Shown here piece after piece: positions 28,491 through 36,315 of a stretch of 64,000 bases of DNA (the first letter of the stretch is position 1; every line of letters begins with the position of its first letter). A model generated the notes under the pieces. The model had not been told where the DNA came from, searched no databases, and saw only the letters and a program-made list of their open reading frames with translations. Both the position numbers and the translations under genes were made by a program. The stretch lies in assembly GCA_937879855.1 (NCBI GenBank), contig CALFMO010000028.1, positions 62,001-126,000 on the forward strand, written 5' to 3'. Origin of the DNA: an uncultured Acidobacteriaceae bacterium. GTDB lineage: Bacteria > Acidobacteriota > Terriglobia > Terriglobales > Acidobacteriaceae.

Positions 28491-29147
28491 TCAAGGCAGA
28501 ATGATGCGGCTTGCAGCTTCCGCGGGTGTGACGACGGCCGCCTCCTTCCCGGGAAACTGCGCGAACAAAAATTCTACGAAGGCTCGCGACTTGGGTCGTC
28601 CCGACGTTCGCCCGTGGGCCAACCGCACCAGAAACACCAAGGCCTTCAGCACGTCGGAATCCCGAAGATTCGAGTAGCCCACGTGCTTCTGCTCCGCCTC
28701 GCGATACTCCTTCACCATGTTTTCGACCTCCGTCGCAGCCCGGCGCTGGGCATCGCTAGTCAGAGGTTGCTCGTAGTGCAGGCCCGAGTTCACCAGGCGC
28801 TCGTAACGTTTCGACAAAACCGAGAGGGCGGCAATCAAGTCCTGATCATGCAGGCTGTGGTCGGCGTGAGCAGCTTTGGCCAGCGCATAGGTCAGGCCCA
28901 TGAGCAGATGCTCTTTCTCATACATGAATTGATCAGAGACTTCGACTTGCAGAAACAGGGCTGCAGGCTCGATCTGGTCTGAAGAGCGAGGCTTTTCATG
29001 TGCGTGCGCCTGCAACAGATAGGGACAGTCGCTCGGACAATCGAGAGTGACTTCGCGCTGTTCGCCGCAGCATTGCGGGCAAATGCGCCCGTGAACAGCG
29101 GGACAGAAGCGTTTTTCCTTGCGAACTTCACAGATGGCGCAGCTCAA
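28491..29147 (-). CDS. Conserved cysteine-rich (zinc-ribbon-like) protein of unknown function
   Basis: 218 aa, not a family I can name. The first 45 residues are rich in Cys (3, 6, 15, 23, 26, 27, 37, 41), arranged as CxxC...CPQCC...CPSDC, suggesting two zinc sites. The rest is alpha-helical, with a Lys/Arg-rich middle (SKRYERLVNSGLHYEQPLTSDAQRR) and a basic KSRAFVEFLFAQFPG segment near the end. No signal peptide or membrane segment. It converges with folK (49-bp gap) and diverges from the HU-like gene. A nucleic-acid or protein-binding role is possible but only inferred from the zinc ribbon. Confidence 0.65.
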   Translation of the reverse strand: MSCAICEVRKEKRFCPAVHGRICPQCCGEQREVTLDCPSDCPYLLQAHAHEKPRSSDQIEPAALFLQVEVSDQFMYEKEHLLMGLTYALAKAAHADHSLHDQDLIAALSVLSKRYERLVNSGLHYEQPLTSDAQRRAATEVENMVKEYREAEQKHVGYSNLRDSDVLKALVFLVRLAHGRTSGRPKSRAFVEFLFAQFPGKEAAVVTPAEAASRIILP

Positions 29148-29481
29148 TCGGCGGGTCTCCTGTCTGCATTATGGCATCCCCGCGGAGGATCGATGCAATT
29201 TGAGGCCGCAGATTTTGGGTTTCAGATGGCCGATCGGGTTGACCGCCCAGCTTGTCCCTTGAAGATAGACAGGAGGTCTGAATTCGCCCTTCCGCTCGCC
29301 GTTTGGACGCATACCGGGCCTATTCCGACAAGCGCACGTGGGGAATGCCCTGTAAAAATGCACCCTTCAGCGTGCCTAAATTATAAAACCCTCGTAAAAT
29401 AAGGTGTTTTCCACAGGGTGATGGGTATAATATGGCGCTCATCGGTATACAAAAACTAGTTCTGTCGAGGAGAGAAAAGAC
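29148..29481. other. Intergenic region between divergent genes
   Basis: 334 bp. It holds a TATAAT at 29426-29431 (candidate -10 for the HU-like gene), a DnaA-box-like TTTTCCACA (29407-29415), AT-rich stretches (AATTATAAAACC) and a GAGGAG ribosome site. No open frame or hairpin was convincing. Confidence 0.4.
29426..29431 (+). promoter_or_regulatory. Perfect -10 box upstream of the second HU-like gene
   Basis: TATAAT, 50 nt before the start codon, with no recognisable -35. The upstream TTTTCCACA resembles a DnaA box. Confidence 0.5.
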
Positions 29482-29775
29482 ATGGCAGCAGGTTTAACAA
29501 AGACACAACTGATTCGGCATCTTGCCGAGAAAACGGAACTTCCCAACAAGACAGCAGCGGCATTTCTGGAGCAATTGGCCGACACTGCCATTAAAGAGAC
29601 CAAGAAGAACGGCATCTTCGTTGTGCCCGGCCTTGGCCGTCTGGTGAAGGCGCATCGCAAGGCTCGCGTAGGCCGCAATCCGCAGACTGGCGAACCTATC
29701 CAGATCAAGGCGAAGACGGTGGTGAAATTCCGCGTCGCCAAGGCCGCGAAAGACGCGATCGCGCCTAAGAAGTAG
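29482..29775 (+). CDS. HU family DNA-binding protein (second copy)
   Basis: 97 aa. It keeps the HU fold (GLTKTQLIRHLAEKTELPNKTAAAFLEQLADTAI, the arm GRLVKAHRKARVGRNPQTGEPI, the helix KVV.F.....KDAI). The N-terminus is more diverged than in the copy at 11716, and the tail is Lys/Ala-rich (AKAAKDAIAPKK). ATG 29482 follows GAGGAGAG at about 9 nt. It ends with a strong terminator, so it is a single-gene unit. A specialised nucleoid role is possible. Confidence 0.88.
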   Translation: MAAGLTKTQLIRHLAEKTELPNKTAAAFLEQLADTAIKETKKNGIFVVPGLGRLVKAHRKARVGRNPQTGEPIQIKAKTVVKFRVAKAAKDAIAPKK

Positions 29776-29812
29776 GGTCGTTAAAAGTAGAGTCGTTAAA
29801 AATTTGATTTCG

Positions 29813-29841
29813 AAGGCCGGCCCATGCCGGCCTTTGTTTTT
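29813..29841 (+). terminator. Rho-independent terminator
   Basis: Perfect 9-bp stem AAGGCCGGC/GCCGGCCTT (29813-29821, 29826-29834), loop CCAT, then TTGTTTTT. It lies 38 nt after the HU-like stop codon and just before the CBS gene on the other strand. Confidence 0.92.
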
Positions 29842-29877
29842 CGGGGCCGCCATCCGCCATGGTGATGGCGAGAGTGA

Positions 29878-30315
29878 CTATCCGCCGGGCCCGTCGTTGG
29901 AAACGTACTGCTCAAGCGACTCCAGTTCGCGGCTCAGGTCGTCGACCCGCCACTCCAGCAGATTGCGGATGGAAAGAATCCCTAAGAGCTTGCCGTTGTC
30001 ATCGGCCACTGGCAGATGGCGGAAGTGCCGTTCCAGCATGATGCTCAGGGCTTCGCCGGCGCCGGTGGCCCGTGTAGCCATTTCGACCGGTGTGGTCATC
30101 AGATCGCGCACCGGAGTGAGTTTCGGATCCACGTGGCTCAACGACATCTTTCGCAGAACGTCTCGTTCCGTAAAAATCCCGGCGACTCGATACTCGCTGT
30201 CGACGACCGCAACCGCCCCGACATGGTGGTCCAACATTTTATGAATGGCGTCGGCTACGGTCGCTTCCAGCCCTACCGCAGCAATCTCGCGATCGCAAAG
30301 GTCCAGTACGCTCAT
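29878..30315 (-). CDS. Two-CBS-domain protein
   Basis: 145 aa, cytoplasmic, made of two CBS motifs: about 5-60 (ATVADAIHKMLDHHVGAVAVVDSEYRVAGIFTERDV) and 75-130 (DLMTTPVEMATRATGAGEALSIMLERHFRHLPVADDNGKLLGILS). Such stand-alone proteins sense adenosine nucleotides or regulate partners, but no partner is obvious here. The start ATG 30315 has AAGGAGG 6 nt upstream; a frame to 30339 is not needed. Convergent with the HU-like gene. Confidence 0.88.
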   Translation of the reverse strand: MSVLDLCDREIAAVGLEATVADAIHKMLDHHVGAVAVVDSEYRVAGIFTERDVLRKMSLSHVDPKLTPVRDLMTTPVEMATRATGAGEALSIMLERHFRHLPVADDNGKLLGILSIRNLLEWRVDDLSRELESLEQYVSNDGPGG

Positions 30316-30475
30316 AGATACCTCCTTCAGCCCCAACAAACGCTTCCAGGCCCCATTCTTACGAGAAGACGGGATTGAGGCATTATGCTCACGGCGGAGC
30401 CGATGTCAAGGGAATTTGCGAGCAAATATCCGAATCCCCCGCTTCCAGAAAACTGATGGTATCGAGTCAGAATGC

Positions 30476-31780
30476 CTACTTCTCCCGAAACACTTTGCCA
30501 TCTTTCATAACGAACTGGACGGTCTCAAGTACCTTGATATCGCGCAGCGGATCTCCGGTTACGGCGACGATGTCGGCGAATGCGCCTGGCGCCACTACAC
30601 CGATCTTTCCTTCCATATCGAGCATGACGGCGGAGCGCGACGTAGCGCTTTGAATCGCATCCATCGGTTGCATACCGAATTCCACCATGCGCGAGAATTC
30701 CTGCGCGATCGGCTCGGTCCATGGGATTCCACCCATGTCGGTGCCGAAGACAATCTTCACTCCCGCCTTCAGCGCCTTCTTGAATGAGACCTCGTGCACC
30801 GAGGCGCGCAGGCGGTCGCGTTGCCCGTCCGCCGTATCCGCCGGGGCCCAATCGGTGTAATAGACGCTCAGGGTTGGCACGTACCAGGTGCCTTGCTTCA
30901 ACATCTGCGCGATCGCGCCATCGTCGAGGTCGAGCCCGTGTTCGATGGAATCGCATCCGCCATCCAGCGCTCGATGCAGCCCAATGCCGCTGTAAGAGTG
31001 ACAGGCCACCTTCTGGCCCCAGCCGTGCGTCTCGTCCACAATGGCGCGCAGTTCCTCGACGGTGAGGGTCGGTTGTGAAACAAGTTCCCCATTCTTTCCT
31101 ACCCACGAGCGATGCGTCATGTACACCTTGATCCAGTCAGCTCCGTGGTCGAGTTGCTCCCGCGCGGCCTTGCGGGCCTCCACGGGTCCGTCGATGATTT
31201 GTGCGCCTTTCGGCATCTCAAGCTCAGGTGCGTAGCCTTCGAGCGGATATCCACCGGTGGTCGAAATGGCTCGCGTCGCCACAAACAACCGCGGCCCGGG
31301 AATATAGCCGCCCTCAATCGCCTGCTTGATGCCGACATCGCCGTAACCCGCGCCCTCGGTCTCGACGTCACGCAGCGTGGTAAAACCCTGCTCCAGCGCC
31401 CGCCGTGCCGAAACCGTGGCGCGCGCGGCACGCAAAGCCAACGGAGCCGTCAAAATATTGGCATCGTAACCGCCATGAGCGGGATCTTCGCCCTGCAGAA
31501 AGATGTGCGTGTGCGAATCGATCAGGCCGGGAAGCACGGTCTCGTTCGACAGGTCAATTGTCGCTGCGCCATCAGGGAATTTCGCGTTCGCCGCGTCGGA
31601 GACACTCTCGACGCGGTTGCCGCGAATAACGATTACCTGATTGCGGCGCGGTTTGTCGGATTTACCATCGATCAGCGTTCCGGCACGGATGACCGTGACT
31701 TGGGCTGATGACGATGTTGGAGTTTGTTGCGCGAATGCGTTGCTAAGCGCAAGCGACAAAATAAGAATCAGATGTTTCAT
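30476..31780 (-). CDS. Secreted amidohydrolase (imidazolonepropionase-like / Xaa-Pro dipeptidase-like)
   Basis: 434 aa with a signal peptide (about 1-18, LSNAFAQ). Amidohydrolase TIM barrel: metal site DSHTHI, a lysine in WIKVYMT, His ligands CHSYSG and SIEHGL, and catalytic Asp in FGTDMG. This places it with the secreted members of the metal-dependent hydrolase family (imidazolonepropionase-like, cytosolic prolidase-like); the substrate is not readable. It acts outside the cytoplasm. It is monocistronic, between the CBS gene and a GNAT gene. Confidence 0.88.
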   Translation of the reverse strand: MKHLILILSLALSNAFAQQTPTSSSAQVTVIRAGTLIDGKSDKPRRNQVIVIRGNRVESVSDAANAKFPDGAATIDLSNETVLPGLIDSHTHIFLQGEDPAHGGYDANILTAPLALRAARATVSARRALEQGFTTLRDVETEGAGYGDVGIKQAIEGGYIPGPRLFVATRAISTTGGYPLEGYAPELEMPKGAQIIDGPVEARKAAREQLDHGADWIKVYMTHRSWVGKNGELVSQPTLTVEELRAIVDETHGWGQKVACHSYSGIGLHRALDGGCDSIEHGLDLDDGAIAQMLKQGTWYVPTLSVYYTDWAPADTADGQRDRLRASVHEVSFKKALKAGVKIVFGTDMGGIPWTEPIAQEFSRMVEFGMQPMDAIQSATSRSAVMLDMEGKIGVVAPGAFADIVAVTGDPLRDIKVLETVQFVMKDGKVFREK

Positions 31781-31927
31781 GCGATCTCCCAGAACCTTGT
31801 AGAAATTTCCGGAACGCGTTTCCGCGAGTTTCGTAAGATGATTTGGCGGGAAGGATTCTATACCCTTTGAGCGATGTTTTGCCGCATGAGTGCGGGCTAA
31901 GCGCCGGAGATCGATGGAGGAAGAGTC

Positions 31928-32395
31928 TTGCAGTTGCGAGTGGCGGAAATTCGGGATGCACAGGCGATCGTCGCTGTGATCAATGCTGCGTTTCAGAAGG
32001 CGGAGAGCTTTCTTATCGATCGTGACCGCATCGACTTGGCGACGGTGCAGGAGTTGCTACGAACCGGCAGCTTTCTGGTTGCGGATGAACTCGGGATTGT
32101 ATGCGGCTGCGTTTATGTCGAACCGAGAGGCGACCGCTCTTACCTGGGACTGTTGTCGGTAGATCCGCAGCGTCAGAAGTCCGGACTCGGTTCGGAGTTG
32201 ATGGATGCCGCTGAGGACCACTGCGCCAAAGCCGGCAGCCGATTTATGGATTTGCGCATTGTGAATGTGCGCAAAGAGTTGCCCAGCTTTTACCATCATC
32301 GGGGGTACGTTGAGACCGGTACCGAGCCATTCACGTCCGGCCTGAATCCGAAGGTGCCTTGTCACTTCGTGAAGATGTCGAAGCCATTGGCCTGA
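31928..32395 (+). CDS. GNAT family N-acetyltransferase
   Basis: 155 aa. It has the GCN5 acetyl-CoA fold with a core LLSVDPQRQKSGLGSELMDAAEDHC (acetyl-CoA-binding Q/RxxGxG) and the C-terminal FYHHRGYVETG. The acceptor is unknown. It starts at TTG 31928 with GGAGGA about 6 nt upstream. Convergent with the RidA gene 16 bp later. Confidence 0.85.
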   Translation: MQLRVAEIRDAQAIVAVINAAFQKAESFLIDRDRIDLATVQELLRTGSFLVADELGIVCGCVYVEPRGDRSYLGLLSVDPQRQKSGLGSELMDAAEDHCAKAGSRFMDLRIVNVRKELPSFYHHRGYVETGTEPFTSGLNPKVPCHFVKMSKPLA

Positions 32396-32410
32396 GTCGT
32401 ATCAGAGAAT

Positions 32411-32797
32411 CTACGACACCACAGCGTCCGCTTCAATCTCGACCAGCATCTCGGGCGAGATGAGCGCGCTCACCTGAACCATCGATGTAGCCGGCCGAAC
32501 ATCGCGGAAGAACTGCCCATGCGCCTTCCCAATCTTTTCCCAGTCCGCGATGTCAATGACGTACATACGAGTGCGCACAACGTTCTTCATGCCGGCACCC
32601 GCGTTCTTGAGTGCAGCTTCGATGTTCTTCAGTGTCTGCACTGCCTGGGCATACACATCTCCCACCCCGACGATTTTTCCGTCCGGTCCGGTGGCGGTCG
32701 TCCCCGACACGTGCACATACGAACCAACCTTCACCGCACGAGAGTAACCGACGATCGGCTCCCATGGCGTTCCACTTGCAATGTTCTGGCGTTCCAT
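32411..32797 (-). CDS. RidA/YjgF/YER057c family protein
   Basis: 128 aa, a trimeric enamine/imine deaminase-type protein. It carries the family centre EAALKNAGAGMKNVVRTRMYVID and a C-terminal VSALISPEMLVEIEADAV. The arginine after the VV motif (Arg in TRMYV) is the usual substrate-binding residue of active RidA. It may detoxify reactive enamines from PLP enzymes. A palindrome TTGGCA...TGCCAA (32853-32879) lies 56 bp upstream of its start. Confidence 0.92.
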   Translation of the reverse strand: MERQNIASGTPWEPIVGYSRAVKVGSYVHVSGTTATGPDGKIVGVGDVYAQAVQTLKNIEAALKNAGAGMKNVVRTRMYVIDIADWEKIGKAHGQFFRDVRPATSMVQVSALISPEMLVEIEADAVVS

Positions 32798-33098
32798 TCG
32801 ATTCCTCCGTGGCTGCTAATTTTATCTGCGATCGCGGGCAACAATAAACAAATTGGCAGCCGAGAGATGTGATTGCCAACAAAATACAGCGAAATCCGCT
32901 CGGTGCTTACGTTGCGAAATGCCCCTGTTCTAACGGATACCGTGCACAACTTAATCTCCGATCGCTACCTTCTAACTAATTCGAAAAACGAATCATGACG
33001 ATACACAAAAGTCACTTGCGTTGCGGTATCGAAGTAAGGTATTTACACACGCAGATGGCTGAAACTCCGTGTGCCATGCCGAGTTCAGGGGGCCCAAA
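32798..33098. other. 301-bp intergenic region
   Basis: It holds the spaced palindrome TTGGCA (32853-32858) / TGCCAA (32874-32879), a short hairpin TTCG-AAAAA-CGAA at about 32980, and a weak promoter-like pair TTGCGT/TATTTA (33016/33040). No gene is visible. Confidence 0.35.
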
Positions 33099-33650
33099 AT
33101 GATTCCGGAATCGCATCCGTTGCAGGAGTTGTTTCAGGATCTGGTGGGACGGCATTACGCCGAGGAAATCGGCATTCGTGATCCGCAAGTCGTCGCCTAC
33201 GTTTCTCATTTGCTGGCAGAGTTCTGCGAAGCCGATCAACTCTACAAGATTCATGATGCGGCCAATCGTCCGCTGGCGGATGTTGGCGAGATGTTGCTGG
33301 AATCCGATCCAGTCTACGGTCCCGCGCCTTCTTTTGATCGCGAGCGCCAGGTTCGCAAACACATTGGCGACTACACGCTCTTCTTCGCTGGAATGTTCCC
33401 GGAAAGCATCAATCATTTCCGTTTGCGACGGCAGCGGCTGGAAAATTTCGTCGAATGGGTAAAGGCTGGGAAAGAGAGTTACTACATCGTTTCCAAGTTC
33501 GAGCACTTCGAGTACGCCAAAGTTGCGCCCCTGTTCGCGAGCCTGTCCAAGAATTTTGAGGGATGCGTCTACGGTTTAAACATGGTGAAGAACGATCTGG
33601 AAGAGATGCAGCATCCAATCGTTCGCCGCACCGATGATTTGATCATGTAG
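33099..33650 (+). CDS. Conserved hypothetical alpha-helical protein
   Basis: 183 aa, not recognised. No signal peptide, membrane segment or Cys motif. Sequence is helical and acidic (HYAEEIGIRDPQVVAYVSHLLAEFCEADQLYKIHDAANRP) with a conserved-looking HIGDYTLFFAGMFPESINHFR block. ATG 33099 follows GGGGG. The TAG stop lies in GTAGCGGCGG, similar to the boundary of the repeat modules. It is convergent with rsmD. No function is proposed. Confidence 0.65.
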   Translation: MIPESHPLQELFQDLVGRHYAEEIGIRDPQVVAYVSHLLAEFCEADQLYKIHDAANRPLADVGEMLLESDPVYGPAPSFDRERQVRKHIGDYTLFFAGMFPESINHFRLRRQRLENFVEWVKAGKESYYIVSKFEHFEYAKVAPLFASLSKNFEGCVYGLNMVKNDLEEMQHPIVRRTDDLIM

Positions 33651-33687
33651 CGGCGGAACGAATCTCCGAATCGGAAATTCGAGACGC

Positions 33688-34275
33688 TCAGCTCCGCAAA
33701 TCCGCTCCGCTAGCCATGCGATAAAAACTCAACGCCGCACTGCCTTGCACCAGGTGACGGAAGCGGCGCAGGTGGCCAAATTCTTCGCCGGGATCGAATT
33801 TTTTTTCATGCTCGGCAATCACCACCGACATCGCCCAGACTAGCGAAGAATCCGCCAATGCCCGCAGGGTTTTTGTGTAAACATCCTGCATGCGGTAGGG
33901 CGGATCGATGAAGACCACGTCGGCCGCTACGTGCTGCCGCTCCATTCGCCAGATCGCTCGCGGCAAGTCTTCCTGCAGAACCTTGAAGCCGTTCGCGACG
34001 CCCAGGCTCCGCAAATTGCCCCGGATCGCCTCCGCCGCCTGGGCGGAGTGTTCGACGAAATAGACTTCTTTGGCTCCGCGGCTGAGTGCTTCGATGCCGA
34101 CCGCGCCCGTTCCCGCAAAAAGATCGAGCCAGATACTGCCTTCGAGCGCGGCTGGGTTTCCCGCCGTCAGCACGTTGAACAGCGTTTCCCGCAGCCTGTC
34201 CGACGTGGGTCGCACATCCATGCCGCGCAGAGAACGTAAGGGACGACTGCGAAATTTTCCCGAAATCACGCGCAT
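33688..34275 (-). CDS. rsmD: 16S rRNA (guanine966-N2)-methyltransferase RsmD
   Basis: 195 aa, methylates G966 of 16S rRNA. N-terminal MRVISGKFRSRPLRSL (family start), the SAM motif LFAGTGAVGIEALSRGA, and the catalytic DPPY (VVFIDPPYRM). The start ATG 34275 gives the standard N-terminus. The much longer open frame to 35022 only mirrors the M50 gene on the other strand. Divergent from the M50 protease with a 66-bp gap. Confidence 0.95.
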   Translation of the reverse strand: MRVISGKFRSRPLRSLRGMDVRPTSDRLRETLFNVLTAGNPAALEGSIWLDLFAGTGAVGIEALSRGAKEVYFVEHSAQAAEAIRGNLRSLGVANGFKVLQEDLPRAIWRMERQHVAADVVFIDPPYRMQDVYTKTLRALADSSLVWAMSVVIAEHEKKFDPGEEFGHLRRFRHLVQGSAALSFYRMASGADLRS

Positions 34276-34341
34276 GCCTCTGTACCTTTGGATGCCGCAA
34301 TCACTATATCCATGCATGTAGAATAAGAGTAGCGAAGCCTT

Positions 34342-35466
34342 ATGCGAAGCTGGTCCATCCCGGTAGGACGGCTGTTTGACGTCGAGGTCCGCATCCACCT
34401 CACGTTCCTCATTCTGCCGATGTTTATTTTCTGGACGGAGTACGCGGTGCATCAGGCCGCCAACGGGCCGCGCGATCTTGCGCTGGTGGGAATCATCCTG
34501 ATTTGTGTGGCAGCTCATGAGGCCGGACACATGTTGGCCGCGCGCCGTTTTGGCCTGATTCCTAAGGCCGTCATCCTTCTGCCCCTGACTGGAGTTGCGC
34601 TCTATGATGAATCGCGGTCCGGGAAGGCGCAGCCCGCCGGCCTGGTGTGGAAGCGCGAAATTCGCCTGGCTCTGGTTGGGCCGCTCGTGAGCTTCGCCTT
34701 GGCCTGCCTGGCCGCCGCCCTGGTAACCGCTTCTGGCCGAGGAGACGGACTTTGGCAATGGCCATTTCTCCAAGCCGCTAAATTGCCAAAGAGCATCGTG
34801 TGGGCCAACCTCTATCTGGCGATTTTCAATCTCATGCCAGCCTACCCGCTCGATGGCGGACGCATTCTGCGAGCTTTCCTTTCGCGCACGCTCGATGCCT
34901 CCACCGCGACACGGCGTGCGGTTTCCATCAGCAATGCCATCGCTATGGTCCTGATGCTCGCGGGCCTGTTCAGCGATAGCTGGCTGACTATGGTCGGTGT
35001 GATCGTCTTCTCCGCAGCTCAACTGGAAGAGCGCGCCCTCGTGTTCCAGTCAGTGCTCGACAATGTCCGCCTCGAAGAGGTAATGCTCACTGACTTCGCT
35101 ACGCTTTCGCCTGCCGATACCCTGGAAGATGCGTTGGAAAAAGCCGTTCATTCACTGCAGGATGATTTCCCCGTCGTTCGGGGCAGCGACATGGTCGGCG
35201 TGATTTCCAAGCAGCGTATTCTCGACGCTCTGCGCGCAGAGGGAAACGGCTACGTCCAGGCAGTGATGAACAAGATTTTCGAGGTCTCGCTGCGCCAGGA
35301 CTCGCTCGGCTCAGCCTTCCGCAAACTCACCGCGCGGAATTCCAGCATCATCCCAGTGGTCGAAGACCAGCGCCTAATCGGCATCGTCACCCTGCAGAAC
35401 CTGATGCACTCCATGGCCCTGCTGGCCGAAAGCCGCAAGCTCCGCCGCGACGAAGCCGAATCCTAA
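34342..35466 (+). CDS. M50 family site-2-type membrane metalloprotease with CBS domains
   Basis: 374 aa, integral inner membrane. The first metal motif is HEAGH (59-63) and the third ligand Asp171 lies in NLMPAYPLDGGR. About six hydrophobic segments surround them. Residues about 240-365 form two CBS motifs in the cytoplasm, a layout of SpoIVFB-like proteases that cleave membrane-bound regulators in response to adenine nucleotides. The target is unknown. It is convergent with the phosphoesterase, with a hairpin repeat between. Confidence 0.9.
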   Translation: MRSWSIPVGRLFDVEVRIHLTFLILPMFIFWTEYAVHQAANGPRDLALVGIILICVAAHEAGHMLAARRFGLIPKAVILLPLTGVALYDESRSGKAQPAGLVWKREIRLALVGPLVSFALACLAAALVTASGRGDGLWQWPFLQAAKLPKSIVWANLYLAIFNLMPAYPLDGGRILRAFLSRTLDASTATRRAVSISNAIAMVLMLAGLFSDSWLTMVGVIVFSAAQLEERALVFQSVLDNVRLEEVMLTDFATLSPADTLEDALEKAVHSLQDDFPVVRGSDMVGVISKQRILDALRAEGNGYVQAVMNKIFEVSLRQDSLGSAFRKLTARNSSIIPVVEDQRLIGIVTLQNLMHSMALLAESRKLRRDEAES

Positions 35467-35476
35467 CGGGACGCGC

Positions 35477-35500
35477 GTAGCGACAGCCGCCTCGGCTGTC
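35477..35500. repeat. GTAGCGACAGCC hairpin between convergent genes
   Basis: GTAGCGACAGCCGCCTCGGC then TGTC, an exact 24-mer copy (inverse) of 205-228. The stem-loop GACAGCCG..CGGCTGTC may act as a two-way terminator, but no T run follows. Confidence 0.85.
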
Positions 35501-35530
35501 AGGGTTTCGCGAAACTTCATGTGAGTCCTC

Positions 35531-36280
35531 TCACCGCTTCAGTTCCGCCCGCGAAAATACTTTCAGCATCTCTTCCTCCGACGGCGGTTGCAGCACATAG
35601 CACGCTGCAAACTCCTCGGCCTGCGGATATTTTGTGCCTCGAATGCATTCCGCAGCGTGCGCGAGATCGTAATTGGTATGCCGAAGTTCCACATCGGGTC
35701 CAAGCAACAGCCAATCGGCACCCGGATCTCCAAAAGGCATGCCCACACTGCCTGCATTCACAACTCGAGTTTTTCCCACCATCCGATCAAACTGCATGTG
35801 AGTGTGACCGCAGACCACGACAGATGCGTGAAGGCCCTCAAAAAGAGGCAGTAAAACTTCTTCCGGCGTCAAACGAGTAAAGTTCTCATTCTCGTTTCGC
35901 GGGGTGGCGTGACAGAACAGGACTTCGCCTAAGCCAGGAATCTCAAGACGAACTGTTTTTGGCCAACCGGCAAGCACTCCCACGTGTTCAGCCGTCAACT
36001 GCTGGGCTGTCCAGCGCATGATTTCTTGAACCTGCTTCGGAAGAGCGTAGGCTTCCCTGCCTTCCAATGCGGCAAGCACTGCCACCTCGCCGTTTCCTTG
36101 AATGTATTCAACCGGAATTGGCAGATCGAGAAGGGACGTCAGAGTTTCAACCGGTAGCGGGCCCGGCAGCACATCGCCGCCAACGACGATACGATCTACC
36201 TGGGCTGCGCGAATCTGCTCGAGCACTGCTTCCAGGGCAGGAAGATTTCCATGAATATCGTAGAGCGCTGCGACCCGCAT
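35531..36280 (-). CDS. Metallophosphoesterase (calcineurin-like, YfcE-type)
   Basis: 249 aa, binuclear-metal phosphoesterase. Motifs: YDIHGN (Asp8, His10), VVGGDVLPGP, GNGE, LFCHATPRNEN and VVCGHTHMQFDR. The domain set matches the small YfcE/MPP family (phosphodiesterase or phosphatase) but the substrate is unknown. ATG at 36280 and the adjacent serA suggest they might be co-transcribed (same strand, 35 bp apart). Confidence 0.9.
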   Translation of the reverse strand: MRVAALYDIHGNLPALEAVLEQIRAAQVDRIVVGGDVLPGPLPVETLTSLLDLPIPVEYIQGNGEVAVLAALEGREAYALPKQVQEIMRWTAQQLTAEHVGVLAGWPKTVRLEIPGLGEVLFCHATPRNENENFTRLTPEEVLLPLFEGLHASVVVCGHTHMQFDRMVGKTRVVNAGSVGMPFGDPGADWLLLGPDVELRHTNYDLAHAAECIRGTKYPQAEEFAACYVLQPPSEEEMLKVFSRAELKR

Positions 36281-36315
36281 GACGCGCCTTCCACAGCAGG
36301 GGCTAATAGGTCAGC

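Noticed and set aside
34276..35022. Minus-strand frame continuing upstream of rsmD (249 extra residues)
   Set aside because: It only mirrors the M50 protease on the other strand; RsmD begins naturally at MRVISGK (34275).
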